The notes below the pieces were generated by a model. The model was given only the letters and a program-made list of their open reading frames with translations, was not told the DNA's origin and ran no database searches. A program made the position numbers and the translations under genes. This document shows positions 56,042 through 64,000 of a DNA stretch of 64,000 nucleotides, piece after piece. The stretch's first letter is position 1. Each line of letters begins with the position of its first letter. The stretch lies in the NCBI RefSeq assembly GCF_047654805.1, contig NZ_JASGIV010000001.1, positions 5,828,001 through 5,892,000 on the forward strand, read 5' to 3'. Origin of the DNA: Pelomonas sp047654805. GTDB lineage: Bacteria; Pseudomonadota; Gammaproteobacteria; Burkholderiales; Burkholderiaceae_C.

Positions 56042-56065
56042 GCGGGACATTTGCCCGCGCTTTTT
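56042..56065 (+). terminator. Rho-independent terminator after ygiQ
   Basis: A GCGGG/CCCGC stem with a 7-base loop, followed by GC and then TTTTT, 8 bases after the ygiQ stop. Confidence 0.75.
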
Positions 56066-56160
56066 GTGACAGGCCGTGTGTGGATGCACTACGCTTGCGG
56101 CTCTAGACCGACGAGGTAGCCGCAGCAGCGGCTGCCCCCGTGCCCGGAGCCCTCTCCCCC

Positions 56161-58374
56161 ATGCAAGAGACACCCGCCGCTGACGACGATCTGCTCGAAC
56201 TGCTCGACGAGCCTGAGCACGCTGACGGCGAACATCGCCACAACGATCGGCCCTGGCGCATCCTCATCGTCGACGATGACGGCGACGTTCACAAGGCCAC
56301 CGAACTGGCCATGCAGGGCCTGACGGTCGAAGGCCAGCCGCTCGTCTTCCTGCATGCCAGTTCCGCGGCCCAGGCCCGTCAGTTGCTCGCCAGCGAGGAC
56401 GACCTGGCCGTCGTGTTGCTGGACGTGGTCATGGAGAGCGAGGACGCTGGCCTGCAACTGGTGCGTCACATCCGCGACGAGTTGGGCCTGAACGCCGTGC
56501 GCATCGTGCTGCGCACAGGTCAACCGGGCTACGCCCCCGAGATCGAGACGGTGCAGGCCTATGACATCAACGACTACAAGACCAAGTCGGAGCTGACCCG
56601 CACTCGCCTGTACACGGTGTTGACGGCCGCGGTGCGCTCGTACCGCCAGATCTGCGCGCTGGAAGCCAACCGCCGCGGCCTGGAGATGATCGTCGAGAGC
56701 AGCACCTCGCTGTCCCGCATGCGCGGCCTGAGCCGCTTCGCCGAGGGCGTCGTCACGCAGTTGTGTGCGCTGCTGGGTATCCTGCCCGAGGGGCTGGTGT
56801 GTGCGCAGGTCAATGGCGAGGCGGGCGAGGAGGTGCGCATCGTGGCGGCCGCGGGCCAGTACAGCGGCCTCATCGACCGGCCGCTGGCCCAGGTCAAGAT
56901 CGCTGCCGTGCGCGAGCGCCTGGAGCGCTGCCTGCGCGAGCAGAAGAATCTCTACGACGATGGCACCTGCCTGTACTTCGGCATGGGCCGGGGGCGTGCG
57001 ATGGCTGCGTTGGTGGACGTCGGCCGTGAGCTCGACGAACTGGACCAGCAACTGCTGCGCGCCTTCTGCTCCAACATCGCCGTCGGCTTCGAGAACGTCG
57101 TCCTCTACAGCCAGTTGCTGGACCAGGCTTACAACGACCCGCTGCTGCGTCTGCCAAACCGCAACCGCTTCGTCGAGCTGCTTGACAAGAACCTGAAGGA
57201 TCCGTCTGGCGTCACGCTGGCACTGATCGACATCGACGACTTCTCGGACATCAACGACGCCTTCGGCCACCACTTCGGCGACCAGGTGCTGCAGGCCGTC
57301 ACGCATCGCCTGAGCGAGATGCTGGGACTGAACACCGCGATGGCCCGCGTCGGCGCCGATACCTTCGGCGTGCTGGGCGAGCATGGCAAGGTCTGCCCGG
57401 AAACCGTCAACGGCGTCTTCGCCGAGCCCTTCGTCGTCGCTGGCGAGCGGCTGCAGCTGTCTGCCACTACCGGCCTTGTGCGCCTGGGCGAATCCAAGGC
57501 CGTCGGATCCGAGCTGCTGCTCGATGCTCAGATTGCGCTCAAGCGTGCCAAGCAGCAGCAGCGCGGCTCGTCGCAGTACTTCTCGGCCGCCATGGGCAGC
57601 GATGCGCGCGAGCGCTTCAAGCTGCTCAAGGGGCTGCGCACCGGCTTCGAGGAGAGCCAGCTCTTCGTTGTCTACCAACCCCAGGTCGACCTCGACAGCG
57701 GCCGCGTCGTTGGCGCCGAGGCCCTGCTGCGCTGGCGCACGGCCGATGATCGATTCATCCCGCCCGACCAGTTCATTCCGCTGGCCGAGCAGAGTGGCCT
57801 CATCATTCCTATCGGCGAGTTCGTCATGCGCACCGCCTGCGCCCAGCTGAAGAAGATGCAGATCCTGGGTCATGCCGACTTCCGCATGGCCGTGAACGTC
57901 TCCATGGCGCAGTTCCGCCATCCCGGCTTCATCGACATGCTGGCCCGCTCCCTGCGGGACGGCGGCGTCGACGGGGAGAGCATCGAGCTGGAGATCACCG
58001 AATCCATGGCCATGGAGGACGCCGAGCTCGTGCTGCGCGTTCTGGCTGACATCAAGCGCCTGGGCTTCAGCGTCGCCATCGACGATTTCGGTACCGGCTT
58101 CTCGTCCCTGAGCCAGCTGCGCCAGCTGCAGGTGGATCGTCTCAAGATCGACCGTGCCTTCGTGCAGGAGGCGCAGTCGTCCAGCGCCGGCTCGACGATC
58201 GCGCAGATGGTCGTCAACCTGGGCCGCGGCCTGGGCCTCACGGTCATCGCGGAAGGCATCGAGACCGAAGAGCAGCGCCGCTACCTGATCGAGCTGGGCT
58301 GTCACGAGGGCCAGGGCTGGCTGTTCGCCAAGCCCATGCCGGCCGACCAGTTGGAAACCTGGATGGGAAGGTAG
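56161..58374 (+). CDS. REC-DUF3369-GGDEF-EAL signalling protein (c-di-GMP phosphodiesterase)
   Basis: A 737-residue cytosolic response regulator. The receiver domain (about 32-160) has the acidic pocket VDDD and phospho-acceptor D88, with K142 in YKTKSEL. A DUF3369-like region lies at about 170-320. A degenerate GGDEF domain follows (about 325-490; the GGDEF site reads GADTF). The EAL domain (about 505-735) is intact: E520-A-L, the ELEITES segment, DDFGTG (641-646) and KIDRAFV. It probably hydrolyses cyclic di-GMP when phosphorylated. The partner kinase is not nearby. ATG at 56161 is used; a GTG seven codons upstream is possible. Confidence 0.9.
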   Translation: MQETPAADDDLLELLDEPEHADGEHRHNDRPWRILIVDDDGDVHKATELAMQGLTVEGQPLVFLHASSAAQARQLLASEDDLAVVLLDVVMESEDAGLQLVRHIRDELGLNAVRIVLRTGQPGYAPEIETVQAYDINDYKTKSELTRTRLYTVLTAAVRSYRQICALEANRRGLEMIVESSTSLSRMRGLSRFAEGVVTQLCALLGILPEGLVCAQVNGEAGEEVRIVAAAGQYSGLIDRPLAQVKIAAVRERLERCLREQKNLYDDGTCLYFGMGRGRAMAALVDVGRELDELDQQLLRAFCSNIAVGFENVVLYSQLLDQAYNDPLLRLPNRNRFVELLDKNLKDPSGVTLALIDIDDFSDINDAFGHHFGDQVLQAVTHRLSEMLGLNTAMARVGADTFGVLGEHGKVCPETVNGVFAEPFVVAGERLQLSATTGLVRLGESKAVGSELLLDAQIALKRAKQQQRGSSQYFSAAMGSDARERFKLLKGLRTGFEESQLFVVYQPQVDLDSGRVVGAEALLRWRTADDRFIPPDQFIPLAEQSGLIIPIGEFVMRTACAQLKKMQILGHADFRMAVNVSMAQFRHPGFIDMLARSLRDGGVDGESIELEITESMAMEDAELVLRVLADIKRLGFSVAIDDFGTGFSSLSQLRQLQVDRLKIDRAFVQEAQSSSAGSTIAQMVVNLGRGLGLTVIAEGIETEEQRRYLIELGCHEGQGWLFAKPMPADQLETWMGR

Positions 58375-58506
58375 AGGCTCCCCGCCCGGCATCGAGCCGC
58401 GCGCACATCGGCAGATGGCCTGGCTTGGGGCGACCCGGTGCTCAGCCCGGAATGCGCCCGAGGCCCCTAAACTCCGCGCGTCGATTGACGACAGCCAGGA
58501 GCGTCC

Positions 58507-59724
58507 ATGAGCCTCGCGAAGATCCTCGTCGCCCAGGGCGGCGGCCCTACCGCCGTCATCAACCAGAGCCTCGTGGGCGTCGTGCTCGAGGCACGACGCC
58601 AGCGTGGCGTGGGCCTGGTCTATGGTGCCCGTCATGGCGTGCGTGGCATCGTCAATGAGGACTTCGTCGACCTGACACAGGAGACCAGCCACAACCTGGA
58701 GCTGGTGGCGGGCACCCCCGCTTCGGCGCTGGGTTCGACGCGCGACAAGCCGGATGCCGCCTACTGTCACGAGATCTTCACGGTGCTGCAGGCCCACGGC
58801 ATCACGCATTTCTTCTACATCGGCGGCAACGATTCATCGGACACCGTGCGCATCGTGTCCGAGGAGGCCGCAGCGGCGAACTACGCTCTACGCTGCATCC
58901 ACATCCCCAAGACCATCGACAACGACCTGGTCGGCAACGACCACACGCCCGGCTATGCCTCCGCCGCGCGCTTCGTGGCCCAGGCCTTCGCTGGCGCCAA
59001 CCTCGACAACGCGGCACTGCCTGGCGTCTACGTGGGTGTCGTCATGGGCCGTCATGCGGGTTTCCTGACCGCTGCCGCCGCCCTGGGCAAGAAATTCGAC
59101 GACGACGGCCCGCACCTCATCTACGTGCCCGAGCGCAGCTTCGACACCGAACAGTTCCTGCGCGACGTGAAGGCAACGCACCAGCGCTATGGCCGCTGCG
59201 TCATTGCCGTCAGCGAGGGCATCCACGACGCCTCCGGCGCGCCCATGCTGTCCAAGCTGGCCGGCGACCTGGAGCGCGACGCGCATGGCAACGTGCAGCT
59301 CAGCGGCACCGGTGCACTTGCTGACCTGCTGTGCGAGGAGATCAAGGCCAAGCTAGGCATCAAGCGCGTGCGAGGTGACACCTTCGGCTACCTGCAGCGC
59401 AGCTTTCTCGGCTGCGTCAGCGACGTGGACGCGCGCGAGGCCCGCGAGGTCGGCGAGAAGGCCGTGCAGTACGCATTTCACGGCGACCGCGATGGCTCGG
59501 TGGCCATCAAGCGCGTGGGCTATTACTCGGTGGACTACGAGCTGCTGCCGCTGGCCGCCGTGGCGGGCAAGACCCGGACGATGGAGGACCACTTCATCAC
59601 CGAAAGCGGCACCGACGTGACCGATGCCTTTCGCATGTACCTGCGCCCGCTGCTCGGCTCGGGCATGCCGGACGCGTTCCGGCTGCGGCCCAACCCGGTA
59701 GCCAAGGTGCTCAAGAAGGGTTGA
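58507..59724 (+). CDS. PPi-type 6-phosphofructokinase
   Basis: A 405-residue glycolytic enzyme that phosphorylates fructose 6-phosphate. The substrate signature PKTIDND (134-140) and the loop GGNDS (106-110) mark the pyrophosphate-using type: the ATP type has a glycine where this has D109. The first aspartate of the usual GGDD is N108 here. The N-terminal GGGPTAVINQSL is the phosphate loop. PPi use makes the step reversible. A CAGGAGC ribosome site precedes the start. The downstream lipoprotein gene converges with 14 bases between. Confidence 0.9.
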   Translation: MSLAKILVAQGGGPTAVINQSLVGVVLEARRQRGVGLVYGARHGVRGIVNEDFVDLTQETSHNLELVAGTPASALGSTRDKPDAAYCHEIFTVLQAHGITHFFYIGGNDSSDTVRIVSEEAAAANYALRCIHIPKTIDNDLVGNDHTPGYASAARFVAQAFAGANLDNAALPGVYVGVVMGRHAGFLTAAAALGKKFDDDGPHLIYVPERSFDTEQFLRDVKATHQRYGRCVIAVSEGIHDASGAPMLSKLAGDLERDAHGNVQLSGTGALADLLCEEIKAKLGIKRVRGDTFGYLQRSFLGCVSDVDAREAREVGEKAVQYAFHGDRDGSVAIKRVGYYSVDYELLPLAAVAGKTRTMEDHFITESGTDVTDAFRMYLRPLLGSGMPDAFRLRPNPVAKVLKKG

Positions 59725-59738
59725 GCCGTGGCCGCCGG

Positions 59739-61580
59739 TCAGAGGCGGCCGGCAAACATCCAGCGGCCCGGCAGGTCGCCGCCTTTCACGCCGAGGAACA
59801 CAGCGAAGCTCCCTGTCTGCGTGTGATGGACGGTGCCGGAGAAGCACGGCCTTTCTTTCACGAATTCGCCGTTCTCGTATGCGCCGGTCAGCCAGTCGCC
59901 GCGCAGTCCACCCTGGAACAGTCCTGGCTGACCACTGCTTGCCAGTTGCGACGATAGGCCGCAGATGCCCAGGACGCCTGCAGTGTTCAGGCGCTGAAGG
60001 ACAACAATCGGAAGTCCTCGCACGGCTACGAGCCGTGGATTGGCATTGTTGTCGCGGTCGAGGCTGCCGAGCATGGCGGTGGCGTTGCCGCTCTGGCTCT
60101 CGAATGTGGCCTCGTGCAGCGAGCTCTCGATGAGCGAGAACGGATTGTGCGCAGCGTTGGGCAACGCGATCCAGAACTCGCTGGCGCCGGTGGCACTGTC
60201 CCTGGACGAGGACACCAGCACAGGGCCATCCTTGCTGCGCGCGGCCCTGACCCTGGTCACTTTGTCTCGTGCGAACAGTTCGATCTCGCTGCCAACGAGC
60301 GAGGCTTCAAAGCGTGTCAAACGGGAAGCCGGGCACTGCTCGAAGGGCATGGGCAGCTCCGGAAGGCAGACCTGAAGCGCCCCGTCCTTGAAGCGCGCGG
60401 ACCCGGTGTAGGCATCTTGGGGTGTCCCGTTTGCGTCGGCCCGTGAACCGAGCACATTGAAGGTATGCCCTTCCAGCTCGCTGAGCTGGCCGACGAGTTG
60501 CTTGGGGGCCAGGTAGGGCTTGCGGACCCCGCGGATGTCCAGGCCGAGCACCATGAGCGGTCCGAAAACACTCAAGCTGCCGCGCTGCCACGGCGGGTCG
60601 GGATCGCTTGGTACACCCAGCAAACCTTGGCCTGTGACGTCGAACGCGATCGAAGCGTGGTAATCGGTGCCCGCTGCCGTCGCGCGCAGTGTTCTCATGG
60701 CATCCGTGGTCAGCCGGTAGTGACGGCCTTCCAGGTCCGACATGAAGAGATGGAAGGCGCCGTCCTGATCTCTGGTCGCTTCGTTATCACGCGGATCCGG
60801 ATCGCCCGCCGCCTCGGCTCGGGTGCCGACGCCTTGGACCCGTGAAACGGGCGCAGCACTCTGGTCCACCTGCACTTCCAGCCGTAGCGAGGCACCTGCT
60901 GGCAGGCGCGCAACCTTCATGGCTTCGCCAAGATCGGCCGGGCAGCTCGCACCCGTGCTCGCGGTGCAGGAGCTGGCGCGCCACACCTGGCCAGGCATGG
61001 TCAGCACGTCCCAGTCGACATCGATTGCATCATCCGGGCCCTGATTGGTCAGGGCGACCTCATAGCTGCGCCGAAGAGGGTTTCCTTCCGCGGACACAGC
61101 CTCGCCCACCGTGACGGCCAGGTTGGTAACGTAGGCCGTGAGTTCCTGCCGCCAATTGGCGCTGCTGGCGCCGGCCGTGGCCTGCCAGTGGTTGCGCAGC
61201 GCACCGCGATAGCCGGGATTGACCCGCAAGCTTTGCCGCAGCGTCACCGTGCCGCCAGCTGGAATCTCGGCAATATCGATGCCACCGTCACTGCGCCTCG
61301 TGCAGTTGGACGATTCGCAGCTCAAGGGCATCTGCTGGGCCTGAGCATCCAGGCTCACCGAAACGGCCACGGCGATCGCGCTTGTATTGCCGACGTTGCG
61401 CAGCTCGATGCGGTGGCCGTGCACGACGCCACTTGGGACTTGGTCACTGTCGTTGGCGGCTGCGGTGATTTGCAGCGCCGGCGCGCGTGGCGGGCCGGCC
61501 GTGTCGCCGGCTGTGCCGCCGCCGCAGCCGGAAGCGGCCATGGCCCCCGTGCAGGCCAGCGCTGCCCAGACTATCTTCAT
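59739..61580 (-). CDS. Large predicted lipoprotein with DUF11-like domains, function unknown
   Basis: A 613-residue protein with a lipoprotein signal (lipobox ASGC, lipidated cysteine at residue 19). Residues about 35-130 and 140-255 look like two DUF11/CARDB-type immunoglobulin-like domains (HGHRIELRNVGNTSAIAVAV, then the RSYEVALTNQGPDDAIDVDW opening). The first domain contains a cysteine pair (SCESSNC) that may form a disulfide, and the C-terminal 350 residues match no family I recognise. It may display its C-terminal part at the cell surface. No neighbours suggest a role. Confidence 0.7.
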   Translation of the reverse strand: MKIVWAALACTGAMAASGCGGGTAGDTAGPPRAPALQITAAANDSDQVPSGVVHGHRIELRNVGNTSAIAVAVSVSLDAQAQQMPLSCESSNCTRRSDGGIDIAEIPAGGTVTLRQSLRVNPGYRGALRNHWQATAGASSANWRQELTAYVTNLAVTVGEAVSAEGNPLRRSYEVALTNQGPDDAIDVDWDVLTMPGQVWRASSCTASTGASCPADLGEAMKVARLPAGASLRLEVQVDQSAAPVSRVQGVGTRAEAAGDPDPRDNEATRDQDGAFHLFMSDLEGRHYRLTTDAMRTLRATAAGTDYHASIAFDVTGQGLLGVPSDPDPPWQRGSLSVFGPLMVLGLDIRGVRKPYLAPKQLVGQLSELEGHTFNVLGSRADANGTPQDAYTGSARFKDGALQVCLPELPMPFEQCPASRLTRFEASLVGSEIELFARDKVTRVRAARSKDGPVLVSSSRDSATGASEFWIALPNAAHNPFSLIESSLHEATFESQSGNATAMLGSLDRDNNANPRLVAVRGLPIVVLQRLNTAGVLGICGLSSQLASSGQPGLFQGGLRGDWLTGAYENGEFVKERPCFSGTVHHTQTGSFAVFLGVKGGDLPGRWMFAGRL

Positions 61581-61625
61581 CTCGTGTTCTCCCTCGGGGG
61601 GAGCTTAGCCGCTCAATGGCGATGC

Positions 61626-62078
61626 TCACGGCTTCGGCTTGATTAGCTTCGGGTGCCACTCGTTGACGGCAAGCAGTGCTGCCGAGCCGAAGTGCTTGTG
61701 CAATTCGGCCACCATCTCGCCGTTGACGATGACGGGGTCGCTCTCCACGGCCTTGCGGGCGAGCTCCATGTCTGATGTGGCAAAGATGAACAGGCCACGC
61801 CAGCTGTCGACGCCGTCGAAGGGACCGGCATAGGCCAGCAGACCTTCCTTCGCCAGGCGCTGCATGTTGGCGAAATGGCCCTTGAACATCTCGTCGCGCG
61901 CCGGTCCATCGGGCATGCGCCTGGGACCGGTCTTCAGCAGCACGAACACATAGGAGCGTAGGCCTTGGTCGTTGGCGCCCCACGCCTGGGCCTTGGCGGC
62001 ATCGTAGGTGGGCGGCTCCTGGGCTTGGGCGGACAGGGCGGCGAACAGCGCGACGGCGCAGGCGGTGAGGCGTTTCAT
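61626..62078 (-). CDS. Secreted YciI-like protein
   Basis: A 150-residue protein with a signal peptide (about 1-19, ending SAQA) and a YCII-related domain (about 35-140: YVFVLLKTG, HFANMQRLAKEGLLAYAGPF and IFATSDMELARKAVESDPVIVNGEM, split here by short gaps). Cytosolic YciI proteins are small putative hydrolases or isomerases; a periplasmic version is less common. Activity is unknown. ATG at 62078 begins the signal peptide. It is divergent from the VOC gene with 63 bases between. Confidence 0.82.
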   Translation of the reverse strand: MKRLTACAVALFAALSAQAQEPPTYDAAKAQAWGANDQGLRSYVFVLLKTGPRRMPDGPARDEMFKGHFANMQRLAKEGLLAYAGPFDGVDSWRGLFIFATSDMELARKAVESDPVIVNGEMVAELHKHFGSAALLAVNEWHPKLIKPKP

Positions 62079-62141
62079 GGGTGGCGGCGGAAGAGTCTCG
62101 GTGCGAGGATTGAACCGCACCCACCCGTCACGGAGACCGCG

Positions 62142-62597
62142 ATGAAACCCACCCCACCTGGCTGGCCGCGCCTGTCCTCAGCCGTGTACTGCGAAGACGC
62201 GCGCGCTGCGATCGCCTGGTACGAGCGCGCCTTCGGGTTCGCGGTGGAAATCGTCGTTGACGCGCCCGACGGCAGCGTCATGCATAGCGAGCTGCGCTAC
62301 GGCGAGGCCATCGTCATGGTGGCCGAGGGCGGGGCCGCGCGCGAGGCCCGGTTCGGTGTGACGGGCCGGGCACCCCGGCTGGTCGCTGGCGCAAACACGC
62401 AGGCGCTGTTCCTCTATGTCGACGATGTCGACGCTCATTGCGCCCAGGCGCGCGCGGCAGGCGCCCGGGTGACCTATGAGCTGACCGAGAACGACTACGG
62501 CGCTGAGTACTGGAGCGACCGTACCTACGGTTGCGTGGACCCGGACGGCCACCTCTGGTGGTTCAGCCAGCGCATGCGCAACCCGCCGGGCATGTAA
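62142..62597 (+). CDS. VOC (glyoxalase/bleomycin resistance) family protein
   Basis: A 151-residue vicinal-oxygen-chelate protein with the paired beta-alpha-beta-beta-beta units. The N-terminal unit starts LSSAVYCEDARAAIAWYERA and the second LFLYVDDVDAHCAQARAAGA, followed by a DPDGHLWWF end that supplies the usual metal or ligand contacts. The specific function (isomerase, dioxygenase or resistance binding protein) is not evident. GGAG lies 8 bases before the ATG. Confidence 0.87.
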   Translation: MKPTPPGWPRLSSAVYCEDARAAIAWYERAFGFAVEIVVDAPDGSVMHSELRYGEAIVMVAEGGAAREARFGVTGRAPRLVAGANTQALFLYVDDVDAHCAQARAAGARVTYELTENDYGAEYWSDRTYGCVDPDGHLWWFSQRMRNPPGM

Positions 62598-62692
62598 GAC
62601 CGCCGGCTCATCCGCGCCGGGGGCGCTCGGCGTCGCCACTCGGGTTCTGCCACCCGTGCCGAATTGCACTTGCCACGCCCCCATTGAATCTT

Positions 62693-62718
62693 CTACATTT
62701 GTAGTACGACAACTGTAG
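62693..62718. promoter_or_regulatory. Tandem BlaI-type operators
   Basis: Two adjoining 12-base dyads of the TACA-N2-TGTA form: CTACATTTGTAG (62693-62704, perfect) and CGACAACTGTAG (62707-62718, one mismatch). The centres are 14 bases apart. They end 9 bases before the BlaI-like start codon, so the regulator should repress its own operon. Confidence 0.75.
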
Positions 62719-62727
62719 AAGTTCACC

Positions 62728-63126
62728 ATGGACGAAGAAGCCGGCGCGGGAGAAGTCTCGCTGAGCGATCTGCAACTGAGCCTGATGCGCACGCTGTGGG
62801 CGCGCGGCGAGGCCAGCACGGCCGAGGTGGCCGAGGCCTTGCGCGGAGAGCGCGATCTGGCGCACACGACGGTGGCCACGCTGCTGACGCGGCTGGAGAA
62901 GCGCGGCCTGCTGGCCAGCCGGCGCGAAGGCCGGGCGCTGCTCTATACGCCGCGGGTCAGCGAGGCCGAGGTGCAGCGATCCATGGTGGGCAGCCTGCTG
63001 GACAACCTCTTCGCTGGTAGGGCCAGTGCCCTGGTCAGCCATCTGCTGGATGCGCGTGGCGTCGATGCCAAGGAACTGGCCGAGCTGCAGGCGCTGCTCA
63101 AGCAACGCAAGGGAGATGCGCGATGA
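62728..63126 (+). CDS. BlaI/MecI/CopY family transcriptional repressor
   Basis: A 132-residue winged-helix repressor of the Penicillinase_R family. The DNA-binding part (about 10-80) reads LSLMRTLWARGEASTAEVAEAL and then HTTVATLLTRLEKRGLL; the C-terminal helices (about 85-130) make the dimer and include the stretch cut by the partner protease in the classic system. Two matching operators stand just upstream. Its stop overlaps the M56 protease start (ATGA), the standard blaI-blaR1 layout. Confidence 0.92.
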   Translation: MDEEAGAGEVSLSDLQLSLMRTLWARGEASTAEVAEALRGERDLAHTTVATLLTRLEKRGLLASRREGRALLYTPRVSEAEVQRSMVGSLLDNLFAGRASALVSHLLDARGVDAKELAELQALLKQRKGDAR

Positions 63127-64000
63127 CTGATGCCCTGCTGACCTGGCTGTGCAGCTATCTGCTGCACAGCAGCCTGCTGATCGGTGGCCTGTGGGCTGCC
63201 GACCGCGCCGGCCTGCTGGCCCGACTGTCCACGACGACGCAGGAAGGGCTGTGGCGCCTGGCCCTGCTGGGCGGCCTGGTCAGCGCCAGCCTGCCGTTGC
63301 TGCCTGGGGTGCCGAACCCGATCCCCGCTGACGCTCCCGTTGCCCTCGTCGTTCACGAGCCTGCTCAGGTCGTAGCGGACCTGCAGCCCGCGCGCGTCGA
63401 AGTGGCGCCGGCTGCCCTGCCCACGGCCCGGCTCGGCGCTCTGCCACTGGCTGCCAGCTTGGCGCCCAGGACGCATGACACGGCCATCGGCTTCGTGCTG
63501 CTCTGGCTGGTAGGCGCCGCGCTGCTGCTGGCCGCGCTGATTCTGCAATGGGTCTGGCTGCGCCGCGCCGTGCGCCGGCTGCCCGAGCTGGATGACGTGC
63601 GCTGGCACAGGCTCGCCGCGCAGCGGGCGGCCGACATGGCGCTGCCCCTGCCCATGCTGCGCCAGGCTCGCCCCGGCTGGGCCAGCCCCCTGATGGCACC
63701 GGGCCGCGTGCTCTGCCTGCCAGCCTGGTGCCTGGTGCTGCCCGACGACGAGGCCCTTGCGGTGCTCGGCCATGAGCTTGCTCACCTGCGCCGGCGCGAC
63801 CCGGCGTGGCGATTGCTGGCTGCCGGGCTCAGGGCCTTGCTTTGGCCGCAGCTACTCAACCGCGTCGCGCTGCAGCGCCTGGACCTGCTCGCCGAGCTGG
63901 CCTGTGACGCCGCCGCAGCCGCGCCACAGGGACAGCGTCTGGCGCTAGCGCAAAGCCTGCTGCGCTGCGCCGAGGCCTTGAAAGCTGGCGGCCGCGGCCC
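63123..64000 (+). CDS. M56 family (BlaR1-like) membrane metallopeptidase, partial
   Basis: The first 292 codons of a membrane protease; the gene runs past the right edge. Hydrophobic segments at about 5-25, 38-60 and 122-142 anchor the N-terminus. The zinc motif HELAH (residues about 217-221, in LGHELAHLRRRD) and the later ELACD segment match M56 peptidases such as BlaR1. In the classic system the protease senses an outside signal and cuts the BlaI repressor. Without the C-terminus a penicillin-binding sensor domain can be neither confirmed nor excluded; many M56 proteins of Burkholderiales lack it. Confidence 0.88.
   Translation, partial: MTDALLTWLCSYLLHSSLLIGGLWAADRAGLLARLSTTTQEGLWRLALLGGLVSASLPLLPGVPNPIPADAPVALVVHEPAQVVADLQPARVEVAPAALPTARLGALPLAASLAPRTHDTAIGFVLLWLVGAALLLAALILQWVWLRRAVRRLPELDDVRWHRLAAQRAADMALPLPMLRQARPGWASPLMAPGRVLCLPAWCLVLPDDEALAVLGHELAHLRRRDPAWRLLAAGLRALLWPQLLNRVALQRLDLLAELACDAAAAAPQGQRLALAQSLLRCAEALKAGGRG

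Noticed and set aside
58485..58490. TTGACG before the phosphofructokinase gene as a -35 box
   Set aside because: It lies 17 bases before the start codon and next to the ribosome site, too close for a promoter of this gene.

Overview
The window is 64 kb of GC-rich chromosomal DNA, densely packed and without any tRNA, rRNA, insertion sequence, phage or CRISPR that I could find. Gene content points to a betaproteobacterium of the order Burkholderiales, probably the Roseateles/Mitsuaria/Rubrivivax side. The reasons are a SAH riboswitch before ahcY, paired cyanophycin synthetases, the smg-dprA-LysM // def-fmt-htpX order, DUF1631, and a PPi-type phosphofructokinase. The genus is inference only. No gene-free stretch exceeds about 205 bases (the longest is 6044-6248, where I see nothing convincing).

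Layout, left to right. 1-9.9 kb: end of an unknown gene, a DUF1161 protein, PepQ dipeptidase, a secreted GH74 xyloglucanase, an Lrp-type regulator divergent from an EamA exporter, a low-molecular-weight tyrosine phosphatase, a TonB-dependent receptor, OmpW and a cupin. 10-18 kb: a LysR regulator, then the methyl-cycle operon ahcY-tlyA-metF behind a SAH riboswitch (all leftward), PPK2, a YcaQ-like glycosylase and a Cache-GGDEF protein. 18-24 kb: yajC-secD-secF and a DUF1631 protein. 24-32 kb: smg, dprA and a LysM protein (leftward); def-fmt-htpX, a lipoprotein, a DUF2807 protein and azlCD (rightward). 32-40 kb: central carbon genes pgk, maeB and pyk, with a lipoprotein, an EamA/XRE-cupin divergent pair and a GNAT between them. 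40-44 kb: a four-gene envelope glycosylation module (GT2, ChbG/YdjC-type deacetylase, GtrA, ArnT-like transferase) that looks like a lipid A hexosamine-modification locus. 44-52.5 kb: a solute-binding protein, then a cyanophycin locus with cphA and a shorter paralogue leftward and an ABC exporter plus DUF1854 protein rightward. 52.5-59.7 kb: bfr and bfd around a Fur-like box, a cold-shock protein, a YgiQ radical SAM protein, a REC-GGDEF-EAL protein and PPi-phosphofructokinase. 59.7-64 kb: a large lipoprotein, YciI-like and VOC proteins, and a BlaI/M56 (BlaR1-like) pair cut by the window end.

The most interesting items are the cyanophycin locus (a complete synthetase, a paralogue with a destroyed Mur-ligase P-loop, a dedicated-looking ABC exporter with an odd N-terminal domain, and DUF1854), the lipid A-type module, the riboswitch-led methyl-cycle operon, and a set of clean inverted repeats that sit at start codons or promoters of regulated genes. 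Where start codons were chosen downstream of the longest open frame, the reason is given in the entry.
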